Shown here: one piece after another, positions 48,000 through 58,389 of the stretch | Layout: each line of letters opens with the position of its first letter | Position numbering within the stretch: the first letter of the stretch is position 1 | Assembly (NCBI GenBank): GCA_037349315.1 | Contig: JBAIAC010000059.1 | Span: forward strand, 10,876,001-10,940,000 | Origin: Chelydra serpentina | Taxonomy: Eukaryota; Chordata; Testudines; Chelydridae | Direction: 5' to 3' | DNA length: 64,000 nt | The notes under the pieces: model-generated | The model's database searches: none | What the model was told of the DNA's origin: nothing | The model's input: the letters and a program-made list of their open reading frames with translations, nothing else | Made by a program: the position numbers and the translations under genes

Positions 48000-48334
48000 A
48001 CATTGAGCAGATGTTTTCATGGTGGCTCCAAGATCTATGGGTTAAGTGGTAACAGCTAATTTAGATCCAATTTCGTTGCAATTATGTTTTCCAGTGTGCA
48101 TTGCTTTGCATTTATCAACATTGCTGTTCATGTGTATGTCTCTCATGGTCACTATACAAGTGTTCCCTGTATGCAGGCCTCCCCTCTTTCCCAAATATAG
48201 TAGGATACCCCTTGTTGCATGATACATGTTCCTAATATATTAAACTGGAGACAAATAACATGAAGGCAATGCTCCTGCCAGCTGCCCTGGGGAGGTAGAA
48301 CCCTGTATTTCAAAGAAGCCTCACTGAGACTTTT

Positions 48335-48420
48335 AAAGCTGACCTGTAATTTTAGGTATACGAAAAGATTAATATTTTTGACAATCAAATGCAGAATTGC
48401 GAGGGGTGGCCAATTATGAA
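48335..48420. repeat. Unnamed dispersed repeat, copy A
   Basis: Shares about 86 bases with 57387-57475, including gaaaagattaa, atttttgacaatcaaatgca and gaatt. Family not recognised. Confidence 0.75.
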
Positions 48421-48466
48421 AGTAGAGCAGTTTGCAGGATTTAGGGCCTAAGAGAGTAGATCCTGG

Positions 48467-48927
48467 TAGAGCTGGTCAAACAATCTTCCATTGGAAAATG
48501 CTGATTCAATGGAATCTAAGCGTTTGGCAGCAATGTGTCAATTCTGTCACATTTTTCAGAGGAAACTAGGCTGGCAGGCTTGTTGTCTGCCTGGTTGCCA
48601 GCCAGTGGTGGCTGGGTGGGTTGGGTTGCTCTCCGAGCTGACTAGTTTCCTGGGACCCATAACAGCCTCCCCGTTGGGCTGCAGGGCTCCCTGTGCTCTT
48701 CAGGTGAGTAAGCTGGCCAACTTTCTGGCTCCCTAGGCTGCCACACTTCCCAGAATCCCCTAGTGGACGGCAGTGCTCCCCAGGCTGGCTGGCTGCCCAG
48801 GTTCAAAAACTTCTATTCCATGGAAAATTTCAAATTTCCAACTTCTTGTTCAGACTTGGACTAAAAATATTTTCAGAAATGCAAATTATCTGTGGAATGG
48901 GAATTCCAGTTCCTGCACAGCTCTAGC
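48467..48927. mobile_element. Fold-back MITE with 'agagctggt' ends
   Basis: Left edge ggtagagctggtcaaacaat and right edge ttcctgcacagctcta are inverted. ccattggaaaatg at the left mirrors ttccatggaaaat near the right end. The middle is CTG-rich and unrelated (ctggcaggcttgttgtctgc). Related in style to 52458-52808. Confidence 0.6.
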
Positions 48928-48943
48928 TTCTGGCCCTTGCTAT

Positions 48944-49239
48944 TGGCTTATCTTCACTACCGAGGAGATCGACGCTGCTGCAATCGATGCAGTGGGTGTC
49001 GATTTAGTAGGTCTTGTGAAGACCCACTAAATTGACAGCAGAGCACTCTCCGGTCAACTCCGGTATTCCACCTCTCAGAGAAGAGTAAGGAAAGTCAACC
49101 GGAGAACGTCTCCAGTCGACGCAGCACAGTGAAGACACCGCAGTAAGTCAACCCAAGCTACGTCGACTCCAGCTGCATTATTCACGTAGCTGGAGTAGTG
49201 TAACTTAGGTCAACTTACCCCAGTAGTGAAGACAAGCCC
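48944..49239. mobile_element. MITE, third member of the TWA-flanked family
   Basis: Ends ggcttatcttcactacc and gtagtgaagacaagccc are mirrors. Inner palindromes include gtcgatttagtaggtct with agacccactaaatt, ccggtcaactccgg, and acgtcgactccagctgc with cacgtagctggag. No intact three-base target duplication was found, unlike 19601 and 21363. Confidence 0.8.
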
Positions 49240-50592
49240 TCAGTCCTGTGTGTGCCACTGGAGTGCCCTGCAGAGGTAAAGGAGGACTCCCTAGGCTGCC
49301 CCGAGAATCACAAAGCCACATTTTTCCCCTTCCCCCAAACTCTGCCACAACTGCTATCACTGAGCCCTACACTTGTTACAATTTTCCCATATTCGTTGGG
49401 AAACTTATCTCCGTACCACAAAATTCAGCACAAAAATTATGCCTGACATCGTGTTGTGCGTTTCTTTAAAAAGCAGCTGTAACTAAGCGCTATAGCAAAC
49501 CCCACTGTGATGCACTAGGGAACTACAACCAGAAACCGATATCATGGCTTTATACATGAGCTGCAAGCATTTCAACTAGTGCCGAGAGGGGGCCCCAGCA
49601 TGGGGCAGGACATGCCTCTTCTTAAATGTATTGACATGAATATGGTGGCCCACTCTTATGGTGAAATGTTTGTTTCCAATCACAAAATACTCCACTTACA
49701 CGATGGCGCTTGCCTGGTAAGATGCTGCCTCTTCAGCTCAGGAGTAATGATGTAACATGTTTATACAGTGACACCCTTCCATTGACTAGAACACAGAGGC
49801 TAAGGCTTCTGCTGCCAGCTAATCTTTACTCCTTCAGATGAAGTGACAGAGGTCTGTGCTTTGGTGCTGAAAGTCCTGGGTTCACAGCCTGTTGATAATC
49901 TGCATGTGAGCAGAGGCGGGAAGGGTTGTCATGCCAGCAAGGCCTCTCTTTGTGTCCTCAGATTGCAAGGGGGTGCTGGCAGCTGTGTGGGGAGCTTTCG
50001 ATGGGCCCTGTCTTCTCTGTCTGTCTGGAACAGGTGTTGCAAGCTGAACTTGGCTTCCCTTCACTGCTTGCAGAAAGCAGCTCCAGTAAAACATGGGATT
50101 CTTTCTTACCCAAATAATTCTCTTCTGCTTCCCTTCCTCCTCTTGCTTAGCCTCCTGGTATTCTGGGGAGGTTAGCACTGTGAAACCAGTTTGTAATTAG
50201 CCAAGTTCACTGTGGCTGAAATCCAGCCCAAATCTCTATGTAAGACTTACAACTGGATGGTTTAGAATTGGACAATATCATACCACAAGGTGTGATGGAT
50301 CCAGGTTGCATTATTACATGCAATCTAATGGAGACTATGCTGCAGATAGCAACTGCTGCAACCAAAGTGCAATCTGCATGTAAACAATTTAAAATAACTT
50401 TTATTACCCATCAGTTGAGCTCTGTAATTAGAAATTTCTGAGTGAAAAATGTTATGTTTTGTAATTTGTTTGCGTAGCTCATCTCTATTCAGTTTTAAAA
50501 TGCCAGGGGCATGCGAACAACACCCTGCATTATATCTGTTTATGTCAAACATCAATACCACCATTTCCCATGTTTTTTTCATGTCGAATTGA
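49240..50592. other. No gene seen
   Basis: Frames at 49248-49469 and 49843-50178 overlap on several frames with no recognisable domain. aaagtcctgggttcacagcc at about 49869 resembles a SINE B box but has no body. Confidence 0.4.
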
Positions 50593-50815
50593 GCTCTGCA
50601 CTTGGATTCTCAGTAACATGCAAAAGCTGAACCTAGTCAAGACAGAGCTGATGTTTGTAGGAAAAGAGAAGCACTTTGTAGAATTGACTTCCTGTATCTC
50701 AGTGCCCACAACTGAAAGTATCTGTCCTCATATTGTTCATTTGCCCTGCAATCTGGTGATCCATTTGGACACTTCATTGCCATTGCATGTTCAAATAGAG
50801 ATAGTAGCAAAAACA
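50593..50815 (+). mobile_element. L2-like LINE ORF2 fragment, sense
   Basis: The plus frame reads WILSNMQKLNLVKTELMFVG and, further on, LVIHLDTSLPLHVQIEIVAK. These match the L2-type order 'NKLKLNPDKTE.L..G ... LGV.LD.SLS...HI..VA'. About 70 residues are present, followed by an A-rich tail of aaac units at 50803-50850. Too short to be functional. Confidence 0.7.
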
Positions 50816-50962
50816 AACAAAAAACCCCAAACAAACAAAACAACCCCATCCCCAAAACCTATTGCCATTTGTGATTGGCCTGAAGATGATGCTCTCTCAT
50901 CAGATACAGACTGGCTATGGTGATCCATGCATTTGTGACCTCTGTACCTGATAGTTGTGACT

Positions 50963-51378
50963 CGGTGGTTCTCAACCAGGGGTACACGTACCCCTAGGGA
51001 AACACAGAGGTCTTCCAGGGGGTACATCAACTCATCTAGATATTTGCCTAGTTTTGCAACAGGCTACATAAAAAGCACTATTGAAGTCAGTGTAAACTAA
51101 AATTTCATACAGACAATGACTTGTTTATATTGCTCTATATATTATACAGTGAAATGCAAGTACAATATTGGTATTCCAATTGATTTATTTTGTAATTATA
51201 TGGAAAAAATGAGAGAGTAAGCAATTTTTCAGTAATAGCGTGCTGTGACACTTTTTGTGTTTTGACGTCTGATTTTGTAAGCAAGTAGTTTTTAAGTGAG
51301 GTGAAACTTGGGGGGTACACAAGACAAATTGGACTCCTGAAAGGAATATAGTAGTCTGGAAAGATTGAGAGCTACTGC
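50963..51378. mobile_element. Non-autonomous hAT transposon
   Basis: Left end cggtggttctcaaccagggg and right end gattgagagctactg are the classic hAT 'CAGTGGTTCTCAACC' terminal repeats with a few changes. The inside holds two ggggtaca motifs near both ends. Flanks ttgtgact (left) and ttgtaact (51380-51387) match at 7 of 8 bases, consistent with an 8-bp target duplication offset by a couple of bases. No transposase. Confidence 0.85.
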
Positions 51379-52457
51379 ATTGTAACTCATAATGCATGTA
51401 ACAGGGCAATTTCATTCCAAACCCTTCCACCAACACCAGTTCAGTGCAGCATCACAGGTTTTAGTCTCTACATCTTTCAGTCCCTCTTTACCGGGGCCCT
51501 AGGAGTAAAAGAGATCTCTCTGTCTTGGGAGCTCTTTCAGGCTGGATAGCAGTGGTGGCCACAGCTGTGGCCACCCCAACCCTTTTGTAATGCTTCCTTC
51601 CTGGTTTTTATCAGGTTAGCCAGTTTAGGGCTAATTAATTCCTTACCTGCCCCAGCTTCTCCTTCTGATTAGCTAATTGCTCAATCAGCTGTCATTGAGT
51701 AAACTAATTGAGGGTACAGTGGTCAGAGTGCTGACCCACTTGTCAGGCCTCAGCGCTCTGTCGCAATGCAGAATGAAGCTACATTCTGACAAAGCTCCTA
51801 CTTGTATGGAATGTAACAGGCCATCTGTTTAGTAACATGGGTTCCCTTTAACATATCATCTTGGTGCTCTAGTCTCCACATGGTGGCTTCCCAATGAATC
51901 TGCCTAGGAGGTCACCTCTCCCTCTGTAACCGTGGCTACATTCCACCAGAACAAACCATCCCCCAGTGGGAAGGCTCGTGAATAGATATATATTCTATTC
52001 TATATATTCTATTCTATATATTCTAGGAGATAGAATACATATTCTAGCCTGACCTTGATGCTGGAACCCACTCCTGTAGAGATAAAAATGGACATGAATC
52101 TTGCTATTTTCAGAACTAAATACAAAACCAGCTTCTTCAGCTTAGCTTTCACACAGCAAATCCTACACCTGTGTCGCTCACTGGTCACCGCATGACTCAT
52201 CATGCTCTGTGTCCAGTCCACAGAATATATGAGTCTGTTACAGTTCTTGACTTGAGAGCTTGGCTCTTGATTCTCTACAGCTTGAGCTAATCATTTTAGC
52301 TGTATAGATGCCTGGTGTCAACTATGATGGAAGCTATCACACATACAAAGATCCTGTTAACTAACCAAGCTACTTCTACTACAGGCTAGGAAGAAAGTGT
52401 GAGAGAGACAAATATTTCTAGTTTTAAATACGTGGGAGGCAAATCCCATTATGAGAG
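51379..52457. other. No gene seen; possible LTR piece and simple repeat
   Basis: Around 51550-51790, gtggccacagctgtggccac and ctaattaattccttacctgc look like a fragment of a structured repeat of unknown class. A (tatattctattcta)n tract occupies 51986-52024. Confidence 0.4.
51986..52024. repeat. 14-bp AT-rich tandem repeat
   Basis: tatattctattcta repeated about 2.8 times. Confidence 0.85.
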
Positions 52458-52808
52458 ATGGAGCTGGTTGAAAAGTTTCTGACAGAACAGTTGTCTATTT
52501 AAAAAAATGCTGATTTAACTAAATCAGAACATTTCAAGGTATCTATTTTGTCAACATTTGTAATGAAAAATAATCAAAATGTTTCATTTTGATAAAGTTG
52601 AAGTGTTTTCATATAACATAAAGTCAAAACAAAATTGAAATGAAGCTTTTCGGCCTTGTCTAATCAAAGCGCTTCAATAAGCTAATTTTGGTAATTAATT
52701 TTTTTGCAGATTTTTGTAGAAAATTTTGATTCAATTTGGGACAAAAGAAAATTTTAAAATGTCAGAATTTCCCATGGAACAGAAATTCTGCATTTGGACC
52801 AGTTCTAA
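52458..52808. mobile_element. AT-rich fold-back MITE with 'gagctggtt' ends
   Basis: Left edge gatggagctggttgaaaag and right edge atttggaccagttctaa are inverted. Mirrored aatcaaaatgtttc and gaaaattttgattc words lie inside. Confidence 0.65.
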
Positions 52809-52911
52809 TGATGGGGATTACCATAGAGAGACAGATGGTGATAACAGTAAGCAGTGTGCTCCCCTTTCCTCTACCTTACTGTCACATTGGTTTAAAATAC
52901 ACACTGTTGAT

Positions 52912-53508
52912 CAGGGGTCTCAAACATGCGGCCCATGGAGCGCTTCCCTGCGGCCCCCCCCCGGCTCCCTGCGCTCCCCCCCCGTCCCCTCCAGAGTTAC
53001 TTTCTGAAGTTCCGCCGCCAGTACAGCTGTCTGACGGCTTCGCGGTTTCTGGGAGGGAGGGGGGAGGAGCGGGAAGCGCGCACATAGGGGAGGAGTGGGG
53101 GAGAAGAGGCAGGCCATCAGGCTCCCCTCAACCCCCCTCCCAGTTATATCCTGTGGCCGCCAACTCCCCTCACCCCCGCCCCCAGTTACGTTCTGTGGCC
53201 GCTAAGATCGCTACGATCCCCGTTCCCTCCGCGCTGCTCCAAGGTTTTATTTTTACCCCCAGGCAGTTCCTGCCGCCAGAACAGCTGTCTGCCGGCTTTG
53301 CGGTTTCTGGGAGGGAGGGGGGAGAAGCGGGGAGCCACGTGCTCAGGGGAGGAGGCGGAGAAGGGGTGGAGAAGGGGCGGGGCCTAATGGAAGGGGTGGG
53401 GTGGGGCGGGGCCGGGGGCAGCAAGGGGGCGGGGTCAATGATGCGGCCCTTGGGCCAATGCACTAGTCCTCATGCGGCCCTCGTGGTAATTTGAGTTTGA
53501 GACCCCTG
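52912..53508. mobile_element. 597-bp GC-rich hAT MITE with an internal duplication
   Basis: Ends caggggtctcaaacatgcgg and gagtttgagacccctg are hAT-type terminal repeats, each followed inward by a cgcatg/gcggccc motif. Inside, 53010-53100 and 53268-53365 are near copies (cgccagtacagctgtctg versus cgccagaacagctgtctg, then gcggtttctgggagggaggg). The possible target duplication ctgttgat/ctctatat matches at only 5 of 8, so it has decayed. The 252-residue frame and other Pro-, Gly- or Ser-rich frames here are artefacts of composition. Confidence 0.85.
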
Positions 53509-53872
53509 CTCTATATGTTACTGTGGCTGACTTGATTCTGCTTATTCACAACAACCTGCTGGTACTAATGTTTCCCTGTGTTTGTTTGTAATATCTGCCA
53601 GCCAGTTTAGGATCCTTCCCTTGTGAGCACACATACATAGAGCAGCAATTGCACAAGACTGCAGAGTCCTCAACGCTGTTGTATTAAACATTGTTTTTAT
53701 ATTTCAAGTTATATGGTGATCCAAATAAACTTCTCTAGTAACCTGAGTCTCGGCGACAAGCTGCACTGAGGTAATAGCTAGTTGAATTCCTTTTGCAGTG
53801 CAATGCAGTCAACACTAGAGGTCTCACTCTCAAGATTTTAATTACTATCAAGGTGTAACTCAAAATATTAAC
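53509..53872. other. No gene or clear repeat seen
   Basis: Short unique interval. The frame at 53735-53917 (minus) runs into the Penelope-like tail and is a chance read. Confidence 0.4.
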
Positions 53873-53970
53873 AACCTGAAGAAGAGCTCTGTGTAAGCTC
53901 GAAAGCTTCTCTCTCACCTACAGAAGTTGGTCAAATAAAAGATATTCCCTCACCCACCTTGTCTCTCTAA
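53873..53970 (+). mobile_element. Penelope-like tail with hammerhead-like core, second subfamily
   Basis: 53876-53882 is CTGAAGA, fitting the hammerhead CUGANGA box at every fixed base. It is followed by one A, a 5-bp stem gagct (53884-53888) and agctc (53896-53900) with a 7-base loop, then GAAA (53901-53904) and gcttc. A tail with cagaagttggtcaaataaaa and cttgtctctctaatatt follows. The family assignment is by analogy. No partner strand with the cleavage site was found. Confidence 0.65.
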
Positions 53971-54144
53971 TATTAACAGTTAACAGTCTCACAGAATATT
54001 ACAAACAACATAAATAACAGCATAACACAACTTAATAAATGCTCTGGGAAAACACAAATGGAATTCTAGTAAATAGTTTTGAACCTATTATGTATTTGTA
54101 TTACAGTCAAACCTAGAGACGCTATTGTGGTAGGCCCTTTAAAA

Positions 54145-54353
54145 ACACAGACATTCCCTGCCCCCTAAGAACTTACAATTTAAAGAGACAAGAAGGATTA
54201 TTATCTCCATTTTACAGGTTAGTAACTGAGGCCACTCAGAGATTAAATGGCTTGGCCAAGATCATAGGGGAAGTCTGTTGCAAAGCCAGGAACATAACTT
54301 GGATTGCCTGGCTCTTTAGCCAGTGACTTGACCACAAGGCCAACCTGCCTCTC
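54145..54353 (-). mobile_element. MIR-type SINE, antisense
   Basis: Reverse-complement landmarks in order: taagaacttacaatttaaag, ttatctccattttacaggtt, ggcttggccaagatcat and agccagtgacttgaccacaa, ending cctgcctctc. Longer than the copy at 24190. Confidence 0.8.
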
Positions 54354-54632
54354 TAAAAGCCATGTGAACAGCCTGACTCTACAGAAACTTGATCTACTTT
54401 TTAACCAGTAGTAGAGGACATGAGTAAACTGGTGCATTCAAGTAATTGCTTGAATAAAGCATTGGCAACAATTACCACTGGAGGAATTATAACAGGATTT
54501 AAATTGACTTACATATTGTGACCCAGCAGCAAATGAGCAATTGTTGGAGGGCAGGAGGGAAAGAAAGATACAAAAAATGAAACAATGACAGATGATAAAA
54601 CAAAGGTGTTGGAAAGAGCCTTTGAAAGACAT

Positions 54633-54892
54633 GGGCCTCGTCCTCACCGCAAAGTTAACTCGAGTCCTGTCCACACACAGATCTCCTTAACTCACGTGGG
54701 ATAATGCTTTCAACTTGAGTTAATGTCTCAAGTGAGAGGAAGGAGGCACATTGCAAAATATCACTCGAGCTGCACAGGGATCAGAATACCATGCAGAATG
54801 ACTGGATTAGGACCACTGAGTAAAAGACCCACTCCAGCCAACCAACTCAAGTGTAGGTAAGTTAAGTGAACTCTGCAGTGAAGACACAACCA
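54633..54892. mobile_element. MITE-like element with inverted ends
   Basis: Left gggcctcgtcctcaccgcaa and right ctctgcagtgaagacacaac are imperfect inverted repeats, continued inward by gttaact and aagttaag. Possible ATG direct repeat at 54631-54633 and 54892-54894. The ends resemble, more distantly, those of 48944-49239. Confidence 0.6.
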
Positions 54893-55133
54893 TGAAGGAA
54901 AGCGACAGGGAGGTGACAAGAAAATTGTTTACAGAAAAACCTGAAAAAAATATTTTAGGAGCATTGATAAATTGTCCACTGTATCAGACATGATGACTGT
55001 CATGCACTAAATACCTATTCAGTGATCCCATCTCCATTCTTCTTTATCTCAGTTCAGTTTGAGCCACTACCCTCCTTGATCATGCAGTCTTATCCGGAGC
55101 TCCTCAGTCATGCTGGATGGGGCTGTAGTTAGA

Positions 55134-55340
55134 CATAGAATCAGAGAAGTGTAGGACTAGAAGGGACCTCGAGAGGTCATCTAGTCCAGTCCCCTGCACT
55201 CAAGGCAGGATTACATAATAACTAGACCATTCCTGACAGATGTTTGTCTGACCTGTTTTTAAAAACCTCTAGTGATGGAAATGCCACAACCTCCCTAGGC
55301 AATTTATTCAGTGCTTAACTACCCTCAGAGTTAGGCCTAT
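55134..55340 (-). mobile_element. CR1 LINE 3' end, antisense
   Basis: tagaatcagagaagtgtagg, aagggacctcgagaggtcat, ctagtccagtcccctgc and gccacaacctccctaggcaa are the mirrored CR1 3' UTR of the 'catagaat' tail subfamily. Confidence 0.88.
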
Positions 55341-58139
55341 TCTCCTGTTCTCTCCCAGGCACCTTCTGTTGACCCCAGGCTCGTGCTATGTGCCTTTTCC
55401 CTTCCACTTCCTTGTCCCTCATCTGTGAAATTTCTCTCTCAAAAAGCCTACTTCTCACCCAGCTTCTTTGCTCTTCTCAATATTCCTATCAATGTAGGAT
55501 CATCTCGAATTGCATCTTACTCGTTCTCCTTCACCTTTCTCAAGCCCCACTTATACGTTTCCCTTCGTCTTGCATCTGTCTCTTCACACCTGACTAATTC
55601 AGGCTTTCTGCCACTTTTCACAGCTCCCCTTTGCCACCCCTTTCTTATTATCATTCACCACCACTTAGCACACTCCCCTTTAAATACCAATATTCGACTT
55701 ACTCTCTATATGATCTTCCACTCCATTTTTCTTTAACATTCTCCATAGCTCTTCTCTTCTACCCACAAGTTATATCCGAATAGCCTAATTAGCAGTACTG
55801 TATCAACTCTTCCTTCCTGCTGCTGATGTAAGCATGAGTGAAAGATCTGGATACTTCTATTAATTTATCTCATCCAAATGTTTGAGTGGTTGAATTTAAA
55901 ATTGATACATTGATTTGCAAGGCAACAGATCAATATCTTGGTTGGAAAGTACCCACCAATTGATTAGACTTTGTCCCTTTCCATGCGGTGCCTACAGCAG
56001 CATAATGTTTCAGTTGTAGTCAGATCATGGGTGCAAAGGATTACTTCTGCATCTTGATTAGTTCTCTGCTGGTTGCAGGTATGCACTGTGACGAATGCAG
56101 TGAATTTTGCTATAACCTGGGAGTACTTGGTATAACTTGATTAGCTCTGGTTTCAGGATTGTTGTAGAAAAAGTGTTTCTAAATCTGTTTCTTGATATGT
56201 CAAGAACATACAGCATCCAGGGTATTATTTTACACCGAGTGAACTTTTTAGGCTATGTAAAAAAACCTCTTTAGGAGTTTTCTTTCCCATTTTAGTTCAG
56301 TCGTTAACATCTCCATCACATCACTACAGGTAAGAAATTTTAAAAAGCTGTTAGGGCAATTTGAAAGCCTGATACTTGGGTCTGGCTGCTATGTTCAGAG
56401 CAGGACCTGTGGAGTGGGGAGGAAGGTGGTTCTAAGCCAGCCTTAATATCTCTTGATTCTGGAGATAGCAAAAGGGCCCATAGTAGGTCTTAGGAGCGTA
56501 GGGACTATTTGAATTACTCTACCTAGAGCAACCTCCAATGTGATTACTCTGCTGTCTGAGGATTACCAGAGCACACCGTTCTCTAACTCTTTCCCTCTCC
56601 ACTCGTTATGCCTCAGGGAGAGAGTGACTGGCACAGAGCCAGCTGTATACCATCCAGGGATTCTCCCTACATCAAAGGGAGGTTCAGCAGTCCTCAGAGG
56701 GCAGCAGCACCCTGTCCCATTTGTCCCACCAGAGTGGTGCAAAGAGACTCCCTTGGGTGGCTGAGGATACGGTCCTGAATTTTCATAGCTGACTGACACA
56801 GAATTATTGACTTAGCCCAGGTGTTGGTGTTCAGATCAAATGTTTCAGAAATGATGTACCAATAAGTACCACTTTGCACTTGTTGAAGAGCCAGTTTAGA
56901 AAAGGTGCAGGTAGTGTTCAGAGCAGGTATATGCTCAATCACTGATTTAAAATTAGATAATCACTGATGTAAAATTTGGATATCTCTATCCATCATACTA
57001 AAACATGATTATAGTTCCTGTAAAGTTAGTAATCCTTCTGCTTATGCAGTGTTATGTAGTAATACTTCTGACCAGTGTAAGCAGAGAGATTTGGTTATTA
57101 TGTAGAAGAGTTATAATAAGAAATATGACTGCAAAAGCAAAGCAGTCAGTTGAAATTGGTCTATAATTAAATGCTTAGAAAATTCTGTGCTTAGCTCATT
57201 TTAAAATCAAGTGCTTCTTTGTAGCAATTTCCTTTCTTTAATTACAATTTCCTGTCTAGTTTGACATTTACAATGCAATCTTGGGGGACATGTTTGTGAT
57301 TTATTATTCTTGCTCCTATCAGGATATCACTCTGCAGAAATGAGTTTATAAAATAAGACCTCAAATTATTATGGCCTTTGACCAATAAAGCTGGCTCATA
57401 ATTTCAGGCCTGAGAAAAGATTAACATTTTTGACAATCAAATGCAGAATTACCAGTGGGGGACAATTTTGGAAACTATTTCAATTTTCTGAAACATTGTA
57501 CATTTTTAATAAGAAATATATAACTGTTTTTTTGGGACCAGACTTAGAGTAGAAAGATCTACAGCGAATTGTAAAGCAAACCTGAAATGAAGACTTTAAC
57601 TTTTAACATTGTTTAGACTCCTTTGAATGAAATTGGAACTGCTAAATCAACACTACTAGAAAATTACCTAATGGAAGAGATGTCAAAGCTCAGATAAGTT
57701 TGGATCATGGCTGTCTTGTGGGTTTTAGGTTTTTTGGCATTTCTGACTCTATGGGCTAATTCATCCAAAGGAGCCCAGGATTTTTTTATTATTTTTATTT
57801 TTTTCAAATGTTACTGAACAAAATTGTATTCTTAATTATTATTATTTGTCTGTTGGGGGTTCTCATTTAGAGAAACAGATATCCCGGCTAAGCTGCATTT
57901 CATACAATCCATTTTGTTGCCACTGCTTCCCCAATGGCTTCCAGTGCAGTACAATGTTAGCTCCTGGTCAGGAAAAGCATCCCTATTCATGCCAGCACTT
58001 AACCATGTGTTCATGTCTCATTGATTCCACATATTATGTGTTGCCCAGAGTAGGGGTGGAATTTAGTACATGCATAAGTAGCTTCCTGAATGATGGCCTT
58101 ATTTTTGTAATTTTTCTTTCATAAGACCTGTATCCCCCA
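55341..58139. other. No gene seen; CT-rich part and an unnamed repeat
   Basis: 55360-55740 is CT-rich with overlapping frames (117 and 69 residues) that show no recognisable domain. 57387-57475 is copy B of an unnamed repeat. The rest is AT-rich without recognisable features. Confidence 0.4.
57387..57475. repeat. Unnamed dispersed repeat, copy B
   Basis: Aligns with 48335-48420: shared aaagctg, taattt, gaaaagattaa, tttttgacaatcaaatgcag and aatt. Confidence 0.75.
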
Positions 58140-58228
58140 AATGCTTTACAAACCTGAAGGAGAGCTCTGCGTAGCTCGAAAGCTGGTCTCTTTCACAAAC
58201 AGAAGTTAATCCAGTAAAAGATTATATG
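58140..58228 (+). mobile_element. Penelope-like tail with hammerhead-like core, third copy
   Basis: 58154-58160 is CTGAAGG (last core base G instead of A), one A, stem gagct (58162-58166) and agctc (58173-58177) around a 6-base loop, then GAAA (58178-58181) and gctgg. The tail has cagaagttaatccagtaaaa. Same subfamily as 53873. Confidence 0.6.
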
Positions 58229-58389
58229 AAAAAATCTGCAGGTTTCAAGCAGTTTGCCACGTGCAGGGCCATTAACCCGGTCACAAACAAGCACAAAAGC
58301 TGCTTAATCTACCTAGATGAAGAACATGTGAGGGACAAATGTCCAGTTTGTCGCTCCTTCCCCATTAGACAGAGGGACTTCCGCCTATA
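58229..58389 (+). pseudogene. DIRS-like gag N-terminal remnant with zinc knuckle
   Basis: The frame around 58250-58387 reads FKQFATCRAI, then KSCLIYLDEEHVRDKCPVC and RSFPIRQRDFRL before a stop. This matches the vertebrate DIRS gag pattern CLxCLGExHxxxxCxxC, a CCHC zinc knuckle, except that the second Cys is Tyr here (58301-58351). With that ligand lost and a stop soon after, the module cannot be functional. No start codon was assigned, because the 5' end merges with the Penelope-like tail. Confidence 0.65.

Larger units (their letters stand above)
47218..48145 (-). mobile_element. CR1 LINE, 5'-truncated, antisense copy
   Basis: The left end is the mirrored CR1 tail (ggccatactgggtcagacca, gtccatctagcccagtatcc). 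On the minus strand 47759-48001 reads SMVWPQLEYRLQFWSPHLKK and LELEKAQRRATKMIKD, the conserved ORF2 C-terminus. Further out it reads MNSNVDKCKAMHTGKHN and SKLAVTT. Two local oddities, a 26-bp tandem duplication and a (CTG)n tract, are listed separately. Less decayed than the copy at 7679. Truncated and inactive. Confidence 0.92.

Noticed and set aside
47759..48001. Poly-Gln start of a frame on the minus strand
   Set aside because: The Gln run is the (CTG)6 tract in antisense; the rest is CR1 ORF2, not a polyglutamine gene.
49842..49890. Possible tRNA gene or intact SINE promoter
   Set aside because: A B-box-like ggttcacagcc is present but no cloverleaf, A box at the right spacing or SINE body could be drawn.
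52736..53494. 252-residue frame
   Set aside because: It lies across a hAT MITE and its Pro/Gly-rich body comes from GC composition.
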